Virus record (IMG/VR): IMGVR_UViG_3300034111_000256
Coordinates: 1-35,732 of that record
Origin: a virus
Length of the DNA stretch: 35,732 bases
Direction: 5' to 3' (one strand)
The translations under genes and the position numbers were made by a program. Below the pieces are notes generated by a model, which was not told the DNA's origin, did no database searches, and worked only from the letters and a program-made list of their open reading frames with translations. Shown in pieces: positions 7,496 to 16,406 of this stretch. Each line of letters opens with the position of its first letter. The stretch's first letter is position 1.

Positions 7496-8692
7496 TTAGC
7501 CCCAAAGGCGAACGGCCATCTGCGGACGAATCACGCTGTAGCCATAAAGCACGTCAATACGGCAAGGCAGACGGTCGTTGTTGATGTCATACTGACGAAC
7601 AACGCGGAGCGAAATGCCATTGTGAACCTGACGGCTAGCCATATCGACACCCTGCGGAAGCAGAAGGTCGGCGGTGGCGAAGCTGATTGCGTCACGATGA
7701 TAGATCAAGTTCTGTGGATACTGCGTAGAAGCAGCGCCGAGGAACGTGACAGCCGCGCCGGAAGCAGGCAGAGCGTCAACTGTAGCGAGAGCCTGAGTAG
7801 CCGAATACATCGCAGGAACAGTGACCGTAGCGGTTGTTGACGCCGTAACGTCAGCAAGAGCAACGAACTGATACAGCGAGCCGGTTGACTCACGGGTCTG
7901 TGGGTTGACAGCGTAGACGTTAGCAATGGTGAACACGTCGCCAGCTTTGATCGTTGTGGTCGTAAGACCAGTCAGAACAACGGTCGTTGAACCTTCAGCC
8001 GTGACAGTCGCGTTAACCGTAACAGTGCCTGCACGCGAGCCAGTCGTAAACTGCTTGATTGACTGAGACATATTCAGCTCGTCGTAGCCGAGGATGCCTT
8101 CACCAAACATGCCGTTCTTAAACTGCTTCGAGATAGCTGAAACAGGGTTGAACAGACCTTTCATGCCTTCGATCAACGCAGCGTTAGCGGCTGGGTTAAC
8201 AGTGGCATAACGAGGCGACATGACCGCAGCGTTCTCGTTGAGCTTTTGCTGGGCTTGCAACAGAACGAGCGACGTAGCAGGCGTGGTGCCTGGCGTGCCG
8301 ACTGAGTTGCCGATGTATTTGAAGCTGTTTGCAACGTCGGCGTCGATAGAAGACGCAAGCTGCGAAATACGAGGCTTCAGAACACGTTCAGCGAAGTCGT
8401 CCAACTGCATCGTGAGTTCGGCGGTCGTGAAGTTCACGCCGATGTGCTTCTGGCTGGAGACAGTGAGCGTGGTGTATTGCTCGTTGTCGTCCTGAACCTG
8501 AAGGGCAGCGCCGTCCGTGACCAACGCGCGGTCGGGAAGACGGATGCGGAGTGTCGAGCCAATCTTAGCGCCTTCTACAGCGAAAGAGTCGTCATATTGG
8601 CGGTTGACAGTACGCGTCAAGACTAAGGAGTTTTCGAGGATTTCCAAAGCCTTGCGGGTAATCATGTCAATAGTGAGAATTGAGTTTGACAT
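7496..8692 (-). CDS. Major capsid protein, P22 coat (gp5) family
   Basis: A 398-residue protein that forms the icosahedral shell. The start MSNSILTIDMITRKALEILENS, followed by LVLTRTVNRQYDDSF (each quoted in part), is characteristic of P22-type HK97-fold coat proteins. So are LRIRLPDRALVTDG, the spine-helix region TTAELTMQLDDFAERVLKP, and the late LPQGVDMASRQVHNGISLRV. Residues 215-320 are Thr/Val-rich and correspond in position to the insertion domain of P22 coat (430 residues). Scaffold precedes it by seven bases, giving the normal portal-scaffold-coat order apart from the inserted fibre cassette. Confidence 0.9.
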   Translation of the reverse strand: MSNSILTIDMITRKALEILENSLVLTRTVNRQYDDSFAVEGAKIGSTLRIRLPDRALVTDGAALQVQDDNEQYTTLTVSSQKHIGVNFTTAELTMQLDDFAERVLKPRISQLASSIDADVANSFKYIGNSVGTPGTTPATSLVLLQAQQKLNENAAVMSPRYATVNPAANAALIEGMKGLFNPVSAISKQFKNGMFGEGILGYDELNMSQSIKQFTTGSRAGTVTVNATVTAEGSTTVVLTGLTTTTIKAGDVFTIANVYAVNPQTRESTGSLYQFVALADVTASTTATVTVPAMYSATQALATVDALPASGAAVTFLGAASTQYPQNLIYHRDAISFATADLLLPQGVDMASRQVHNGISLRVVRQYDINNDRLPCRIDVLYGYSVIRPQMAVRLWG

Positions 8693-8699
8693 AACCTAA

Positions 8700-9479
8700 T
8701 TACCTACGGTTTTGCGCTTCCCATTTCTTGATCTGTCGCAACCGTTCGGCTTCAATCCATTCTGACGTTGACATCGACTTTGTAGACCGTGGGTCTGTCG
8801 TATCAAATCTAGGGCCGGAGCTTGACCGAGTAGCCGTGACAGGAGCAAGAGGAGCTGGCGCAGTTGAAGTGCGTTTTGTCGGCGGATCTGCGACCAGTTT
8901 GGCCTCAAGTCTACCGATCTCCTTTGCCTGCAAAATTGGCGGCAAATTGGCGATCCGTTGAGCCTCTTTCGGATTGGAGCCTAAGTGATAGATCACTTCG
9001 GGGCCAATGTCTGAAGCCTGGATAGCTTGAGCCATATAGTCCGTTACTGGGAGGTTCGGATTATACGCGACTTGTTCAAAGTCATCGTATCTATCGCGGG
9101 CTTCCTCTTCACGATCCTTATATGAGTCAAGCAGAGCTGCCTGTTGTCTTGCGGACTCTCGTCGTGCCAGAAGCTCTTGAGCTTTTTGCTCCGCTAATGC
9201 TTCCGCATAGGCTTGAGCGTTCTCAAAATCATCTGGCGCGGGTGGAGGTGCGACCGGCTGTCTAGCCTGTTGCTCCGCAAGCCGTTGGGCTTGATCTCTT
9301 TCCCATTTGCGCTGTTCTCTTGCGAGGCGTTTGCCTACAATAGCGTCCAACTCTTCTTGAGAGAACGATTTTGTAGACTGTTGTTCCTCCGGCGTCGTCT
9401 CAACAGATTCAGGTGCCGCCGTGGCTTCCTGTTCCGGCGCGGGGCTGATCTCCGCTACAGCCTGTTCTTCGTCGCTCAA
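8700..9479 (-). CDS. Scaffolding protein
   Basis: A 259-residue, highly charged, Glu/Gln/Ala/Arg-rich protein with long predicted helices and coiled coil (residues 40-135, AIVGKRLAREQRKWERDQAQ onward) and a flexible Pro-rich linker. The C-terminus is basic (IEAERLRQIKKWEAQNRR). Basic helical C-termini bind coat in P22-type scaffolds. It lies directly upstream of the capsid gene. The start codon is TTG, supported by AGGAAG five bases upstream; no in-frame ATG comes earlier. The assignment rests on composition and position. Confidence 0.85.
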   Translation of the reverse strand: MSDEEQAVAEISPAPEQEATAAPESVETTPEEQQSTKSFSQEELDAIVGKRLAREQRKWERDQAQRLAEQQARQPVAPPPAPDDFENAQAYAEALAEQKAQELLARRESARQQAALLDSYKDREEEARDRYDDFEQVAYNPNLPVTDYMAQAIQASDIGPEVIYHLGSNPKEAQRIANLPPILQAKEIGRLEAKLVADPPTKRTSTAPAPLAPVTATRSSSGPRFDTTDPRSTKSMSTSEWIEAERLRQIKKWEAQNRR

Positions 9480-9529
9480 GGCAACTTCCTTTCTGACCTA
9501 GCTATCCGGCTAGTCGGTAAATCGTATTA

Positions 9530-9664
9530 TTACTCTTTAGGCGTCTGATCGTCAACGGCCTGTTTCTGTATCTCTGCAATCAATTCAATTACTTCAACGT
9601 AAGGCCGCTGACTTAAAACGTTGAGGATGTAAGTCCATTGCTGCGGTGTCAGTTCTATTTTCAT
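9530..9664 (-). CDS. Small conserved phage protein (44 residues)
   Basis: A short gene reading MKIELTPQQWTYILNVLSQR, then PYVEVIELIAEIQKQ. Its ATG overlaps the TGA of the preceding gene as ATGA. It is two amphipathic helices, of a type often found beside phage structural genes and left without a function. Its overlap and sensible amino-acid pattern argue for a real gene. It ends 50 bases before the scaffold start. Confidence 0.65.
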   Translation of the reverse strand: MKIELTPQQWTYILNVLSQRPYVEVIELIAEIQKQAVDDQTPKE

Positions 9665-9891
9665 ATACCTAATAGCTCTTTCAATTCGTCAACCGTTAAA
9701 CCAGCAGCCTCAAGTTTTTCTTGCGGCGTTAGCGGAGCGGGTTCTGGTGGCGGGACGTATGGGTTAGGCGTGTTGCCGTCAGCAAGCCAAGCTAGATAGG
9801 CTTGGTAGTCGCCGTTGGCTTTGTCGGCGGGAATAGCTGCACCGTCGGCATCGCGTGAAACTGAGCTATTCAATGTAAGTGTATAGGTCAT
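9661..9891 (-). CDS. Small fibre-accessory protein
   Basis: A 76-residue protein. It contains DGAAIPADKANGDYQAYLAW, a pattern seen in phage proteins encoded just after tail-fibre genes, then a Pro-rich linker (PNPYVPPPEPAPL) and a short helical end (LTPQEKLEAAGLTVDELKEL). Its ATG overlaps the fibre stop as TAATG, so it is likely translated with the fibre. A fibre-assembly or attachment role is inferred from position; no fold is recognised. Confidence 0.65.
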   Translation of the reverse strand: MTYTLTLNSSVSRDADGAAIPADKANGDYQAYLAWLADGNTPNPYVPPPEPAPLTPQEKLEAAGLTVDELKELLGI

Positions 9892-12800
9892 TATGACAGT
9901 TCCGCAGACATTGTTATGTAATTTGAGTTACTTCCTGGGACAGCTAAGGTTCCGGGTCTTGATGTAGTAAGACCAGCAAAATTAGGTACTCCTAGAAGAA
10001 GTATTGCATATGCGGTGGAGAAATTTGACCCTAGCCCCGTAGCTGATTGATTTGCGTTATTAGTGCCATCACCTTGAAAATTTAAAACTCCTGTTTGCCC
10101 AAGTGTGGGCGCAACCCTCATGGTTGGTGATATTGTCCCCCAAGCATTCACAGTTGTTGCTGAAGGAGTTGCGCCAGAAAGTTGAGCTGTTATCTGATAA
10201 TAGCGTTGACACTGTGCCAATTGGTCGGAATATATCTGCCGCTCATACGGCGTTGATATTGAACCGACTTCTAGCTGCACATTATTCACGTCCCAAGTGC
10301 CGCTTGTCTGAGCGCCGACAGTGAACAGGATTTCGATGCCGGTAGTAGCCGCAGCGGGGATGGTAATATTCGTGGTATAGCGTGTAAGCGTGCTAGTTAC
10401 CGTGAAAGTGCCGGTTGCTATCTGTGTTTTAGTTGGCGTGCCGATAGTGCCGAATGTGTCGGCTGTTGTGGCATAACTGGCTGTCCACGTAACAGTTGTC
10501 AAAAGGGAATTGGCAAGTTCGACAGAAAGTGTGGCCGTCTGACCTGCTAAATCATAACTGTTAAGCTGTTCGATCCGTTGACCAACGCCAACTGCCGTAA
10601 CAGAAGCCGCACCTGTAATTTGAAGAAGGTTTTTATTACTACCTGTTCCTGCTACTTGAGCCGCTGTGACGTTTGCGCCAGTGCTATAAACAAACCATCT
10701 ATCGACGCAAGGATACCCCGTAGAAGCTGTCGGAACAGCCGTTCCCGCCGTAACTGTAGCTGATGTAGCTCTCTGAGCTATATACATATTGCCGTTTATC
10801 AGTCGGTTTCTCTTGAAGCTGCTACCCATCGCCAACGTGCCAGTCATCGCCATATTTCCGGCGGTAATAGGCGTGGTCGGCGAGAAGGTCGCGCTGTTTA
10901 GCGTCACGTTGTTTTGCGGCGTGAAGCGCATGTCTTCCGTGCCGTTAGTGGTGACAGCTATTGTGTCAGCGGCAGGAAAATAAATACCCGTATTAGTATC
11001 GCCAGTCGTCGTAATGCCCGGCGCGCTGACTGTGCCAGCCGGGAAAATAGCCGAGGTCGTGAACGTAGGCGACGTGCCAAACACAAGCGCGCCCGTGCCA
11101 GTCTCGTCTGTTACAGCAGCGGCTAAATTGGCTGAAGACGGCGTGCCAAGGAATGTTAGGATTCCAGAAGCAGTTGTTGTTGTAGAAGGCGCTACTCCTG
11201 CGCCGCCGCCAACAACTAAAGCATTAGCTGCTAAGGCTGATGATGACGCTAATGTGCCTGTAGCACTGTAATAAAGAACGCCGCCTGACGTGCCGGACGT
11301 TAGACCTGTGCCGCCACGATTTACAGCAACCGCAACACCGTTCCACGTTGCAGAGGTAATTGAGCCTGGATAATCTAATGTATTTGTTGACCAGCTTACA
11401 TTAGCTGGCGCTTGGAAATGAGGTTCCCACGTTCCCGAAGATGTCCCGTTAGCAATTAATACAATTGTTCCGTAAGCGCCCGATTGGAACGTCGCAATTG
11501 TCGTTGCGCTAGTATTCTTTACAACGATAGTTCCGCTAGTCTGATTATTATTGAATGAAAATATTGCGCCTAATGGCAATGTGGTTGCATCGGGAAGCGT
11601 GAATGTTTCACCACCAGACCCCGTAACGACATTAACTGGTGTAGAAGCTGCGGTTAATGTTATTGTTCCACCAGTAGCCGCTGTGCTTGTTGTTCCTGCA
11701 AAAAAAGCATTTGATGTTATGTTAACATTAGCGTCTCTTAATACAACGCTACTTGCAACAGTCGTTGCGCTTGTTGGATATTCACCTAAGACGCCAGCAT
11801 TATCGTAAAGAACGCGGCCAGACGTGCCGCCGGAAATAGCTGTTGAGCCAACAGTTAAGCCAGACGCTATTGTCGTCCAAGATGTGTTGCCCGACCCATC
11901 AGTTGTCAGAGCTTGACCGTTAGTTCCCGCCGATGTTGGCAGCGTCAGCGACCAAGCGGCGCTGTTATTGCCTGACTTTAAACTGACCGCATTAGCGCTG
12001 GCTGAATTATACAGTTTAAATGTGCCGGTCGTTGTAGAGGCGACGCCAAGACCGAGCGTGTAGGTTGTTTTGTCGTAGGTAAACGCCGCCGCGCCGCCAA
12101 AAGTAGCGGAATCATTAAACTGAACCTGCGTGTTAGAGCCACCAGGCGAGCCGCCACCACCACCGCCACCTGCCGCCCATGACAGAACGCCGTTCGTGTC
12201 AGTCTGGAGATAGTAACCGTTGACAGGCGCAGCCGCTGGGAAGGTCAGCGTGTAATTAGCTGCGGTAGAGTTAGACGATTGCAGCGTAACAGTATTGGCG
12301 CTTGTATTAGCAAGAACCAGTGTGCCGCGTGTCGAACTGGCCGTGCCAAATGTGACCTGAGACGTAAAGGTTGGGCTGGTAGCAAATACTAGAGGCCCAG
12401 ATCCCGTCTCATCCGTGACAGCCGATGCGAGATTCGCCGATGATGGCGTCGCCAAGAACGTCGCAATACCTGTCCCAAGGCCGCTAACGCCTGTGCTAAT
12501 AGGTAATCCCGTCGCATTTGTCAGAGTTCCTGACGATGGCGTGCCTAACGCGCCGCCATTAACAACGAAAGCGCCCGCAGAGCCAACATTAACAGCCAGG
12601 GCCGTCGAGACGCCTGTGCCAAGACCACTTACACCCGTGGAGATCGGCAAACCAGTAGCATTTGTCAGCGTAGCCGACGACGGTGTGCCAAGCGCAGGGG
12701 TGATAAGCGTCGGTGAGGACGCCAATACGATAGCGCCAGAGCCAGTTGTCGTGTTGCCGAGCGCTGTGACCGTGCCACTCGTTGGGAACGTCAGCGTGGT

Positions 12801-13100
12801 CGTGCCGGTGAACGTGAAGGTGCTCGAATAAGCGCCAGAAGTAATGAATGTTGAGTTGTCCGCCAGCGTTAGCGTCGCGCCAGTGGCCGGAGCCGTCATC
12901 GTAATCTTATTGACAGTGCCGTTTAGGGCTAAATTACCGCTTTTATCAACGACAAAAGAGGCCGTTGTGGCCCCTGTAACCGTCAGATTCAGCAAATTAG
13001 ATGACGCACTGGACGCCGTGTTGGTAACGGCTAATTTAATGCCGTTCCATGTAGTTGCAGCATCATTCCATGTGTCACTAAGATTATAAATAAAGGCCAT
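9891..13100 (-). CDS. Large tail fibre / receptor-binding protein
   Basis: A 1069-residue fibre. Residues about 1-110 are a virion-proximal part, with a WNDAATTWNGIKLAVTNTAS start typical of phage fibres. The shaft (about 110-780) consists of degenerate Thr/Ser/Gly repeats with units such as ATLTNATGLPISTGVSGLGT (copies near residues 136-163 and 184-211). Paired FLATPSSANLASAVTDETG-type blocks and a Gly7 linker (GGGGGGGSPGGSN) also occur. From about residue 775 (KRNRLINGNMYIAQR) a distinct domain begins with a carbohydrate-binding-like beta pattern (CVDRWFVYS, LEVGSISTPYERQ, QCQRYYQI), probably the receptor-binding tip. It is placed between portal-side genes and scaffold rather than with the other tail genes. 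Confidence 0.87.
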   Translation of the reverse strand: MAFIYNLSDTWNDAATTWNGIKLAVTNTASSASSNLLNLTVTGATTASFVVDKSGNLALNGTVNKITMTAPATGATLTLADNSTFITSGAYSSTFTFTGTTTLTFPTSGTVTALGNTTTGSGAIVLASSPTLITPALGTPSSATLTNATGLPISTGVSGLGTGVSTALAVNVGSAGAFVVNGGALGTPSSGTLTNATGLPISTGVSGLGTGIATFLATPSSANLASAVTDETGSGPLVFATSPTFTSQVTFGTASSTRGTLVLANTSANTVTLQSSNSTAANYTLTFPAAAPVNGYYLQTDTNGVLSWAAGGGGGGGSPGGSNTQVQFNDSATFGGAAAFTYDKTTYTLGLGVASTTTGTFKLYNSASANAVSLKSGNNSAAWSLTLPTSAGTNGQALTTDGSGNTSWTTIASGLTVGSTAISGGTSGRVLYDNAGVLGEYPTSATTVASSVVLRDANVNITSNAFFAGTTSTAATGGTITLTAASTPVNVVTGSGGETFTLPDATTLPLGAIFSFNNNQTSGTIVVKNTSATTIATFQSGAYGTIVLIANGTSSGTWEPHFQAPANVSWSTNTLDYPGSITSATWNGVAVAVNRGGTGLTSGTSGGVLYYSATGTLASSSALAANALVVGGGAGVAPSTTTTASGILTFLGTPSSANLAAAVTDETGTGALVFGTSPTFTTSAIFPAGTVSAPGITTTGDTNTGIYFPAADTIAVTTNGTEDMRFTPQNNVTLNSATFSPTTPITAGNMAMTGTLAMGSSFKRNRLINGNMYIAQRATSATVTAGTAVPTASTGYPCVDRWFVYSTGANVTAAQVAGTGSNKNLLQITGAASVTAVGVGQRIEQLNSYDLAGQTATLSVELANSLLTTVTWTASYATTADTFGTIGTPTKTQIATGTFTVTSTLTRYTTNITIPAAATTGIEILFTVGAQTSGTWDVNNVQLEVGSISTPYERQIYSDQLAQCQRYYQITAQLSGATPSATTVNAWGTISPTMRVAPTLGQTGVLNFQGDGTNNANQSATGLGSNFSTAYAILLLGVPNFAGLTTSRPGTLAVPGSNSNYITMSAELS
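12468..12695 (-). repeat. Duplicated shaft unit in the large fibre
   Basis: The segment covers two near-identical protein units 48 residues apart, each reading LGTPSS(A/G)TLTNATGLPI followed by STGVSGLGTG. The DNA of the two copies differs at many third positions, so the duplication is old or selection keeps only the protein pattern. Confidence 0.75.
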
Positions 13101-13105
13101 TTAGG

Positions 13106-13375
13106 TCACTCGTAGAAGATCGTCACATTCGGATTTGTGCCGCCTAAGACAACATAAAGACCCTTGCTTAACGTGACACCTTCAGGCGCAAACAGATAAT
13201 TGTTTGGAACTGCGCTCGTAAAAGTCGAGATAACAACAGGATCTGAAGTCGAAGCCGTCGCTGAATCGTAAACTGCGATGGTTGGCGATGAGCCGGAGCT
13301 AACAAAAACGCCTTTAACCTTGGCAAGCCCTATTTTAACTTGCGAAGTGGCCGTAAGATTTAGAGCATATGCCAT
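13106..13375 (-). CDS. Small beta-rich virion-type protein
   Basis: An 89-residue, strand-rich protein (LNLTATSQVKIGLAKVKGVF, then PTIAVYDSATAS, GVTLSKGLYVVLGGTNPNVT). It is a small beta-sandwich-like unit as found beside phage fibre or decoration genes. It precedes the large fibre by 5 bases and probably belongs to the same cassette. No family can be named. Confidence 0.65.
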   Translation of the reverse strand: MAYALNLTATSQVKIGLAKVKGVFVSSGSSPTIAVYDSATASTSDPVVISTFTSAVPNNYLFAPEGVTLSKGLYVVLGGTNPNVTIFYE

Positions 13376-13382
13376 GATTTCC

Positions 13383-13745
13383 TCACGCTAGGAATTTCAA
13401 TTTATACAGTGTTGATAGGTATAAGTCTACGATACCGTCGATAATGTTCTGAATCGCCGTATCGTCCTTGTCACAGACCTTATACCGCATATCTTCAACG
13501 TCTTTTAGCGAATCTTCAAGAAACTCAACGACATTGTTGGTTTTTTTGGCTGAATGAAGCGTAATTGGCCCGATTAGGCCGTGTCTGCCTTGATAGGCTT
13601 CGGCTAAATCGTCGGCTAGACCGATGATATTCTCATAAAACTTACCCAGAGCTTTATGTTTCGCATATGATCGCGTGTTTAAATGCACGCTATGCGTCAC
13701 ATCGCGGGCTAAAAACAGGTGTCCTATTAGATCCGCGCAGCTCAT
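13383..13745 (-). CDS. DUF5856-like helical protein
   Basis: A 120-residue, almost entirely helical protein. MSCADLIGHLFLARDVTHSV, a KALGKFYENIIGLADDLAEA segment and IQNIIDGIVDLYLSTLYKL match a phage family annotated as DUF5856, which has a ferritin/Dps-like four-helix pattern. Conserved His and Glu residues (H17, H21, E38) may be metal ligands, but activity is unknown. Its start overlaps the portal stop as TAATG, so it is coupled to the portal gene. Confidence 0.75.
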   Translation of the reverse strand: MSCADLIGHLFLARDVTHSVHLNTRSYAKHKALGKFYENIIGLADDLAEAYQGRHGLIGPITLHSAKKTNNVVEFLEDSLKDVEDMRYKVCDKDDTAIQNIIDGIVDLYLSTLYKLKFLA

Positions 13746-15874
13746 TATTCTAATCCTGGTAATTGAGGTTGCATAGGCGTCGATCTAGGCACGATGTCGC
13801 CTGTGTCCATTGCCGCCGCAACAGTTCCCATCACAATGTCTTGGATCTGTTCAGGTGACAGGCCGCTTTGCATGGCTTGAAGACGTTTTGTCTCAGCGTC
13901 ATACGCCTTGATCTGCGTGTTCTGCTCATCAATCGCCAGCTTCTGCATATCGTAACTTTGCTGCAACTGTTGCACGAGCGCCGCAGTCTGCTCCATCTGG
14001 TTCGCCATGTCGTTCATTTGAGCGCGCATCATCTGCGCTTCTGGCGACTCATCTGTGTTATCCAGAACCTTCGGATCGAGCGTTTTAGCAAAACGAGCCG
14101 CCATCTCCTGCGCTCCAGGCCAGTCCATGTTCTTAATGAACAAGTCGCCCGCCACAGCCCAAAGCTGCGGGTTGGTCTGCAAGATCATCTGCATCGCTTC
14201 CATCGCCTCTTGGCGCTTGGTTGCGTAGCTTGGGCCTGTCGTGACTACTACGTCGTAAATGCCGATACTTGGGTTGTAGATCTTCTCAATGTCCAGACCT
14301 GTGATCGGATCCTTGATGACGCGCACAGGTTCTGGCTGGTTTGGATTGATCTTCACCATATCCACTTCGCCGTCTAAGCCCACAATACGGGCGACGCGCT
14401 CAGTGTCATAAATCTTAGGGATCAGATCGACTAGCTGTCTTGTCGTATATCGAACCGCTCGCGCGAGATTGTCCACGTAGTGATATGTGGATGTATCGCC
14501 CTGGTTTTGCCGAGCCAGAATCGCACGACCCGTCCTCTCGTTACTGGTCGCACCAATCGAACTGTCGTATTGACCCGTGGTGGCTTTGATATCTTCCCCA
14601 GCGCCCATTTTGGCCTGGATAAGGCCGGTTTGCGCCATAGGTGGCTGCGCGCGTTCAGGTAATGGCAGAGGAGATCCTGCGCCGTCAGTGACATCTGGGT
14701 TGACTTCGAGGTAAGGCCAGTTGTTCGTATTGGCGGTTTTCCAGTTTGTTTCGTATCCTTCAAACTGGCCTCCATATCCGATAAATGGCGCTTTCGGAGC
14801 CAGCGCCAGCATCTCTGCTTCCTGGCTGACCCAATAGTTATACATGCGCTGCGCGTCTTTCGCGTTACGCACTAGACCGCTGATGTAGAGCTGTCCGTCT
14901 ACTTCAAATTCATTACCCACCACGCGGATGACCGGTATATAATTACCCGCCCAGTCGCGTTCCTCTAACACCTCAAAGCCGTTCGTCTTCAGCCACTTGA
15001 CCTGACGGTGCTCGCTCGTGCGTGACTTCAGCGGCTTGCCAAACATCGCCTTGAGCTGCTTGTCCTGCGGCGAGCCGTCAAAGGCGGTGATATTGTCGGG
15101 ATAAAGGTTTAGTTTTTTCTTCTGATGGTCGATGTAAAAATACTCAGCAATACGGACGGTTTCCTGGCTCATCCACATGCTAAGAGACTGATCGCCAACG
15201 CCTTGCGACATCATTACAGAGATCGGCAGCGCGTCTGGATACAGGCGCTCATACTCTTCTTTAGGGATGTCTTCGGTGATAAAGCACCATTCCGCGTCTG
15301 ATCCGCATGGGTCATGAATCATTGGATCCATATAGACGCTGAAGCTGTTACGGACGCGACCGATCTTCAGGTCTTGGTCAAACGAATCTTCGCGGCAATA
15401 TTCCGTAAGGATTCGGATATAACCTTCTCCGTAGGTAACTTGATTGTCGCACGCGGTATCATATGCAACGTCCGCGTCGGATAGGTATTCGATGTGTCTA
15501 ACGATACCTTGAAAGATCTCTGCGACCGCAACGTCGGCTTTATCGTCCGCTGGGATGACCTTGCCGGAGGGTCTGTTTTGTCGCTGTTCATTGGTTACTA
15601 ACCTGACATGCTGTGGCAGCTTGTTAATCGTCAGGCAGGGACGTGCGTTGATCGTCTGCCCCTGCACCGCGCCTCTGGTCGCCAACACGTCAGCGGGCCA
15701 TTGCCAAGCATTATCTGGAGAGCCTGCCATAAAACGCAAGTCATCCAGCTCATCTTCGCGGGAGTCAGAATAGGCTGTGCTCGCCACCGTAAAGCGGTGA
15801 CGCATCGTTGCCAGACGGTCGCCGTCTGGGTTGTCAGATACTTCGCCTGCGCCTACTACATCACTTGCAGCCAC
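13745..15874 (-). CDS. Portal protein, P22 gp1-like
   Basis: A 709-residue protein (P22 portal is 725) forming the dodecameric DNA channel at the packaging vertex. Family features include the N-terminal LRFMAGSPDNAWQWP, the RPCLTINKLPQHVRLVTNEQ segment, NSFSVYMDPMIHDPCGSDAEW, the central GYGGQFEGYETNWKTAN and RTGRAILARQNQGDTSTYHY. The C-terminus is a long Gln-rich helix (residues 630-690), fitting the barrel helix of P22-type portals. The start is GTG, overlapping the preceding small gene by 14 bases, with AAGGG 11 bases upstream. Confidence 0.92.
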   Translation of the reverse strand: MAASDVVGAGEVSDNPDGDRLATMRHRFTVASTAYSDSREDELDDLRFMAGSPDNAWQWPADVLATRGAVQGQTINARPCLTINKLPQHVRLVTNEQRQNRPSGKVIPADDKADVAVAEIFQGIVRHIEYLSDADVAYDTACDNQVTYGEGYIRILTEYCREDSFDQDLKIGRVRNSFSVYMDPMIHDPCGSDAEWCFITEDIPKEEYERLYPDALPISVMMSQGVGDQSLSMWMSQETVRIAEYFYIDHQKKKLNLYPDNITAFDGSPQDKQLKAMFGKPLKSRTSEHRQVKWLKTNGFEVLEERDWAGNYIPVIRVVGNEFEVDGQLYISGLVRNAKDAQRMYNYWVSQEAEMLALAPKAPFIGYGGQFEGYETNWKTANTNNWPYLEVNPDVTDGAGSPLPLPERAQPPMAQTGLIQAKMGAGEDIKATTGQYDSSIGATSNERTGRAILARQNQGDTSTYHYVDNLARAVRYTTRQLVDLIPKIYDTERVARIVGLDGEVDMVKINPNQPEPVRVIKDPITGLDIEKIYNPSIGIYDVVVTTGPSYATKRQEAMEAMQMILQTNPQLWAVAGDLFIKNMDWPGAQEMAARFAKTLDPKVLDNTDESPEAQMMRAQMNDMANQMEQTAALVQQLQQSYDMQKLAIDEQNTQIKAYDAETKRLQAMQSGLSPEQIQDIVMGTVAAAMDTGDIVPRSTPMQPQLPGLE

Positions 15875-16016
15875 TTGATTTCATACCCTTCTTAGAGGCC
15901 GCACGTTTTGTGGCGTAGGCGATTGCAACGGCCTGCTTCTGGGGCTTGCCAGCCTTCATTTCAGCCTTGATGTTCTTACGCATGGCGTTCTTAGATGATG
16001 ACTTAACTAACGGCAT
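15861..16016 (-). CDS. Lysine-rich small phage protein (51 residues), DUF6496-like
   Basis: A short basic protein beginning MPLVKSSSKNAMRKNIKAEM, with KAGKPQKQAVAIAYATKRAA following. This pattern is common in phage genomes and is annotated, to my recollection, as DUF6496. Its function is unknown; the high Lys content suggests nucleic-acid contact. The ATG overlaps the preceding stop as TAATG, and its end overlaps the portal start. Confidence 0.75.
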   Translation of the reverse strand: MPLVKSSSKNAMRKNIKAEMKAGKPQKQAVAIAYATKRAASKKGMKSSGCK

Positions 16017-16165
16017 TATTTCTTCCTCGTCTTAGCGGACTCTTTGAACGCCTTAGCTGTCGGTGCGCCTTTAGCCCCAACCTTCCGCATCTTCTCGCCC
16101 GATCCGGCTGCGATGCGCGCTTTTTTGGCGTGTATGTTGGCGTATAGCCCAGGCTTACTTGCCAC
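16016..16165 (-). CDS. Lysine-rich small phage protein (49 residues)
   Basis: A short basic protein with a GTG start that overlaps the end of the gene before it. It reads VASKPGLYANIHAKKARIAA, then GSGEKMRKVGAKGAPTAKAF. The GSGEKMRKxGxKGAPTA motif is familiar from many phage small proteins of unknown function located near terminase and portal genes. Its stop overlaps the next ATG by one base. Confidence 0.75.
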   Translation of the reverse strand: MASKPGLYANIHAKKARIAAGSGEKMRKVGAKGAPTAKAFKESAKTRKK

Positions 16166-16406
16166 AGTTCCACCTCTTCATACTAGCTTTAGCGCGTTCA
16201 GCGTTCTTTGATTTAGCTACGACGCCGCCCATACGGGCGCAGAAACTAGCTTTGCGGCCCTTGTCGGCCTCAGACTTAGGATTAGGTGCAGGTGCCTTTA
16301 ACTTGCTACCCGTGGCCTTGTTATACTTAGCACGACCTTTAGCCGTCAGACCAGCGCCCGCTTTTGTCGATAGCTTCTCGCCACGACCTACCGATAACGA
16401 TACCAT
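16155..16406 (-). CDS. Basic small phage protein, DUF6321-like
   Basis: An 83-residue protein from the ATG that overlaps the terminase stop as TAATG. A longer frame would start 15 bases inside the terminase gene and is less likely. The core SVGRGEKLSTKAGAGLTAKG, then RAKYNKATGSKLKAPAPNP and ASFCARMGGV with a final RWNC, is a conserved phage pattern also found in large myoviruses and annotated as DUF6321. Cysteines near both ends of the C-terminal half and many lysines suggest a structural metal or nucleic-acid contact; no function is established. Confidence 0.75.
   Translation of the reverse strand: MVSLSVGRGEKLSTKAGAGLTAKGRAKYNKATGSKLKAPAPNPKSEADKGRKASFCARMGGVVAKSKNAERAKASMKRWNCGK

Noticed and set aside
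12415-12831. 138-residue plus-strand frame inside the fibre gene
   Set aside because: It is antisense to Thr/Ser/Gly repeats of the fibre and gives repetitive Val/Pro/Ala sequence, a known artefact of such repeats.
9891-13100. Fibre repeats as mobile element or CRISPR
   Set aside because: They are in-frame protein repeats with silent differences.
13868-14377. 169-residue plus-strand frame within the portal gene
   Set aside because: It lies opposite well-conserved portal codons, is His/Leu/Arg-rich and has no ribosome-binding site or plus-strand neighbours.
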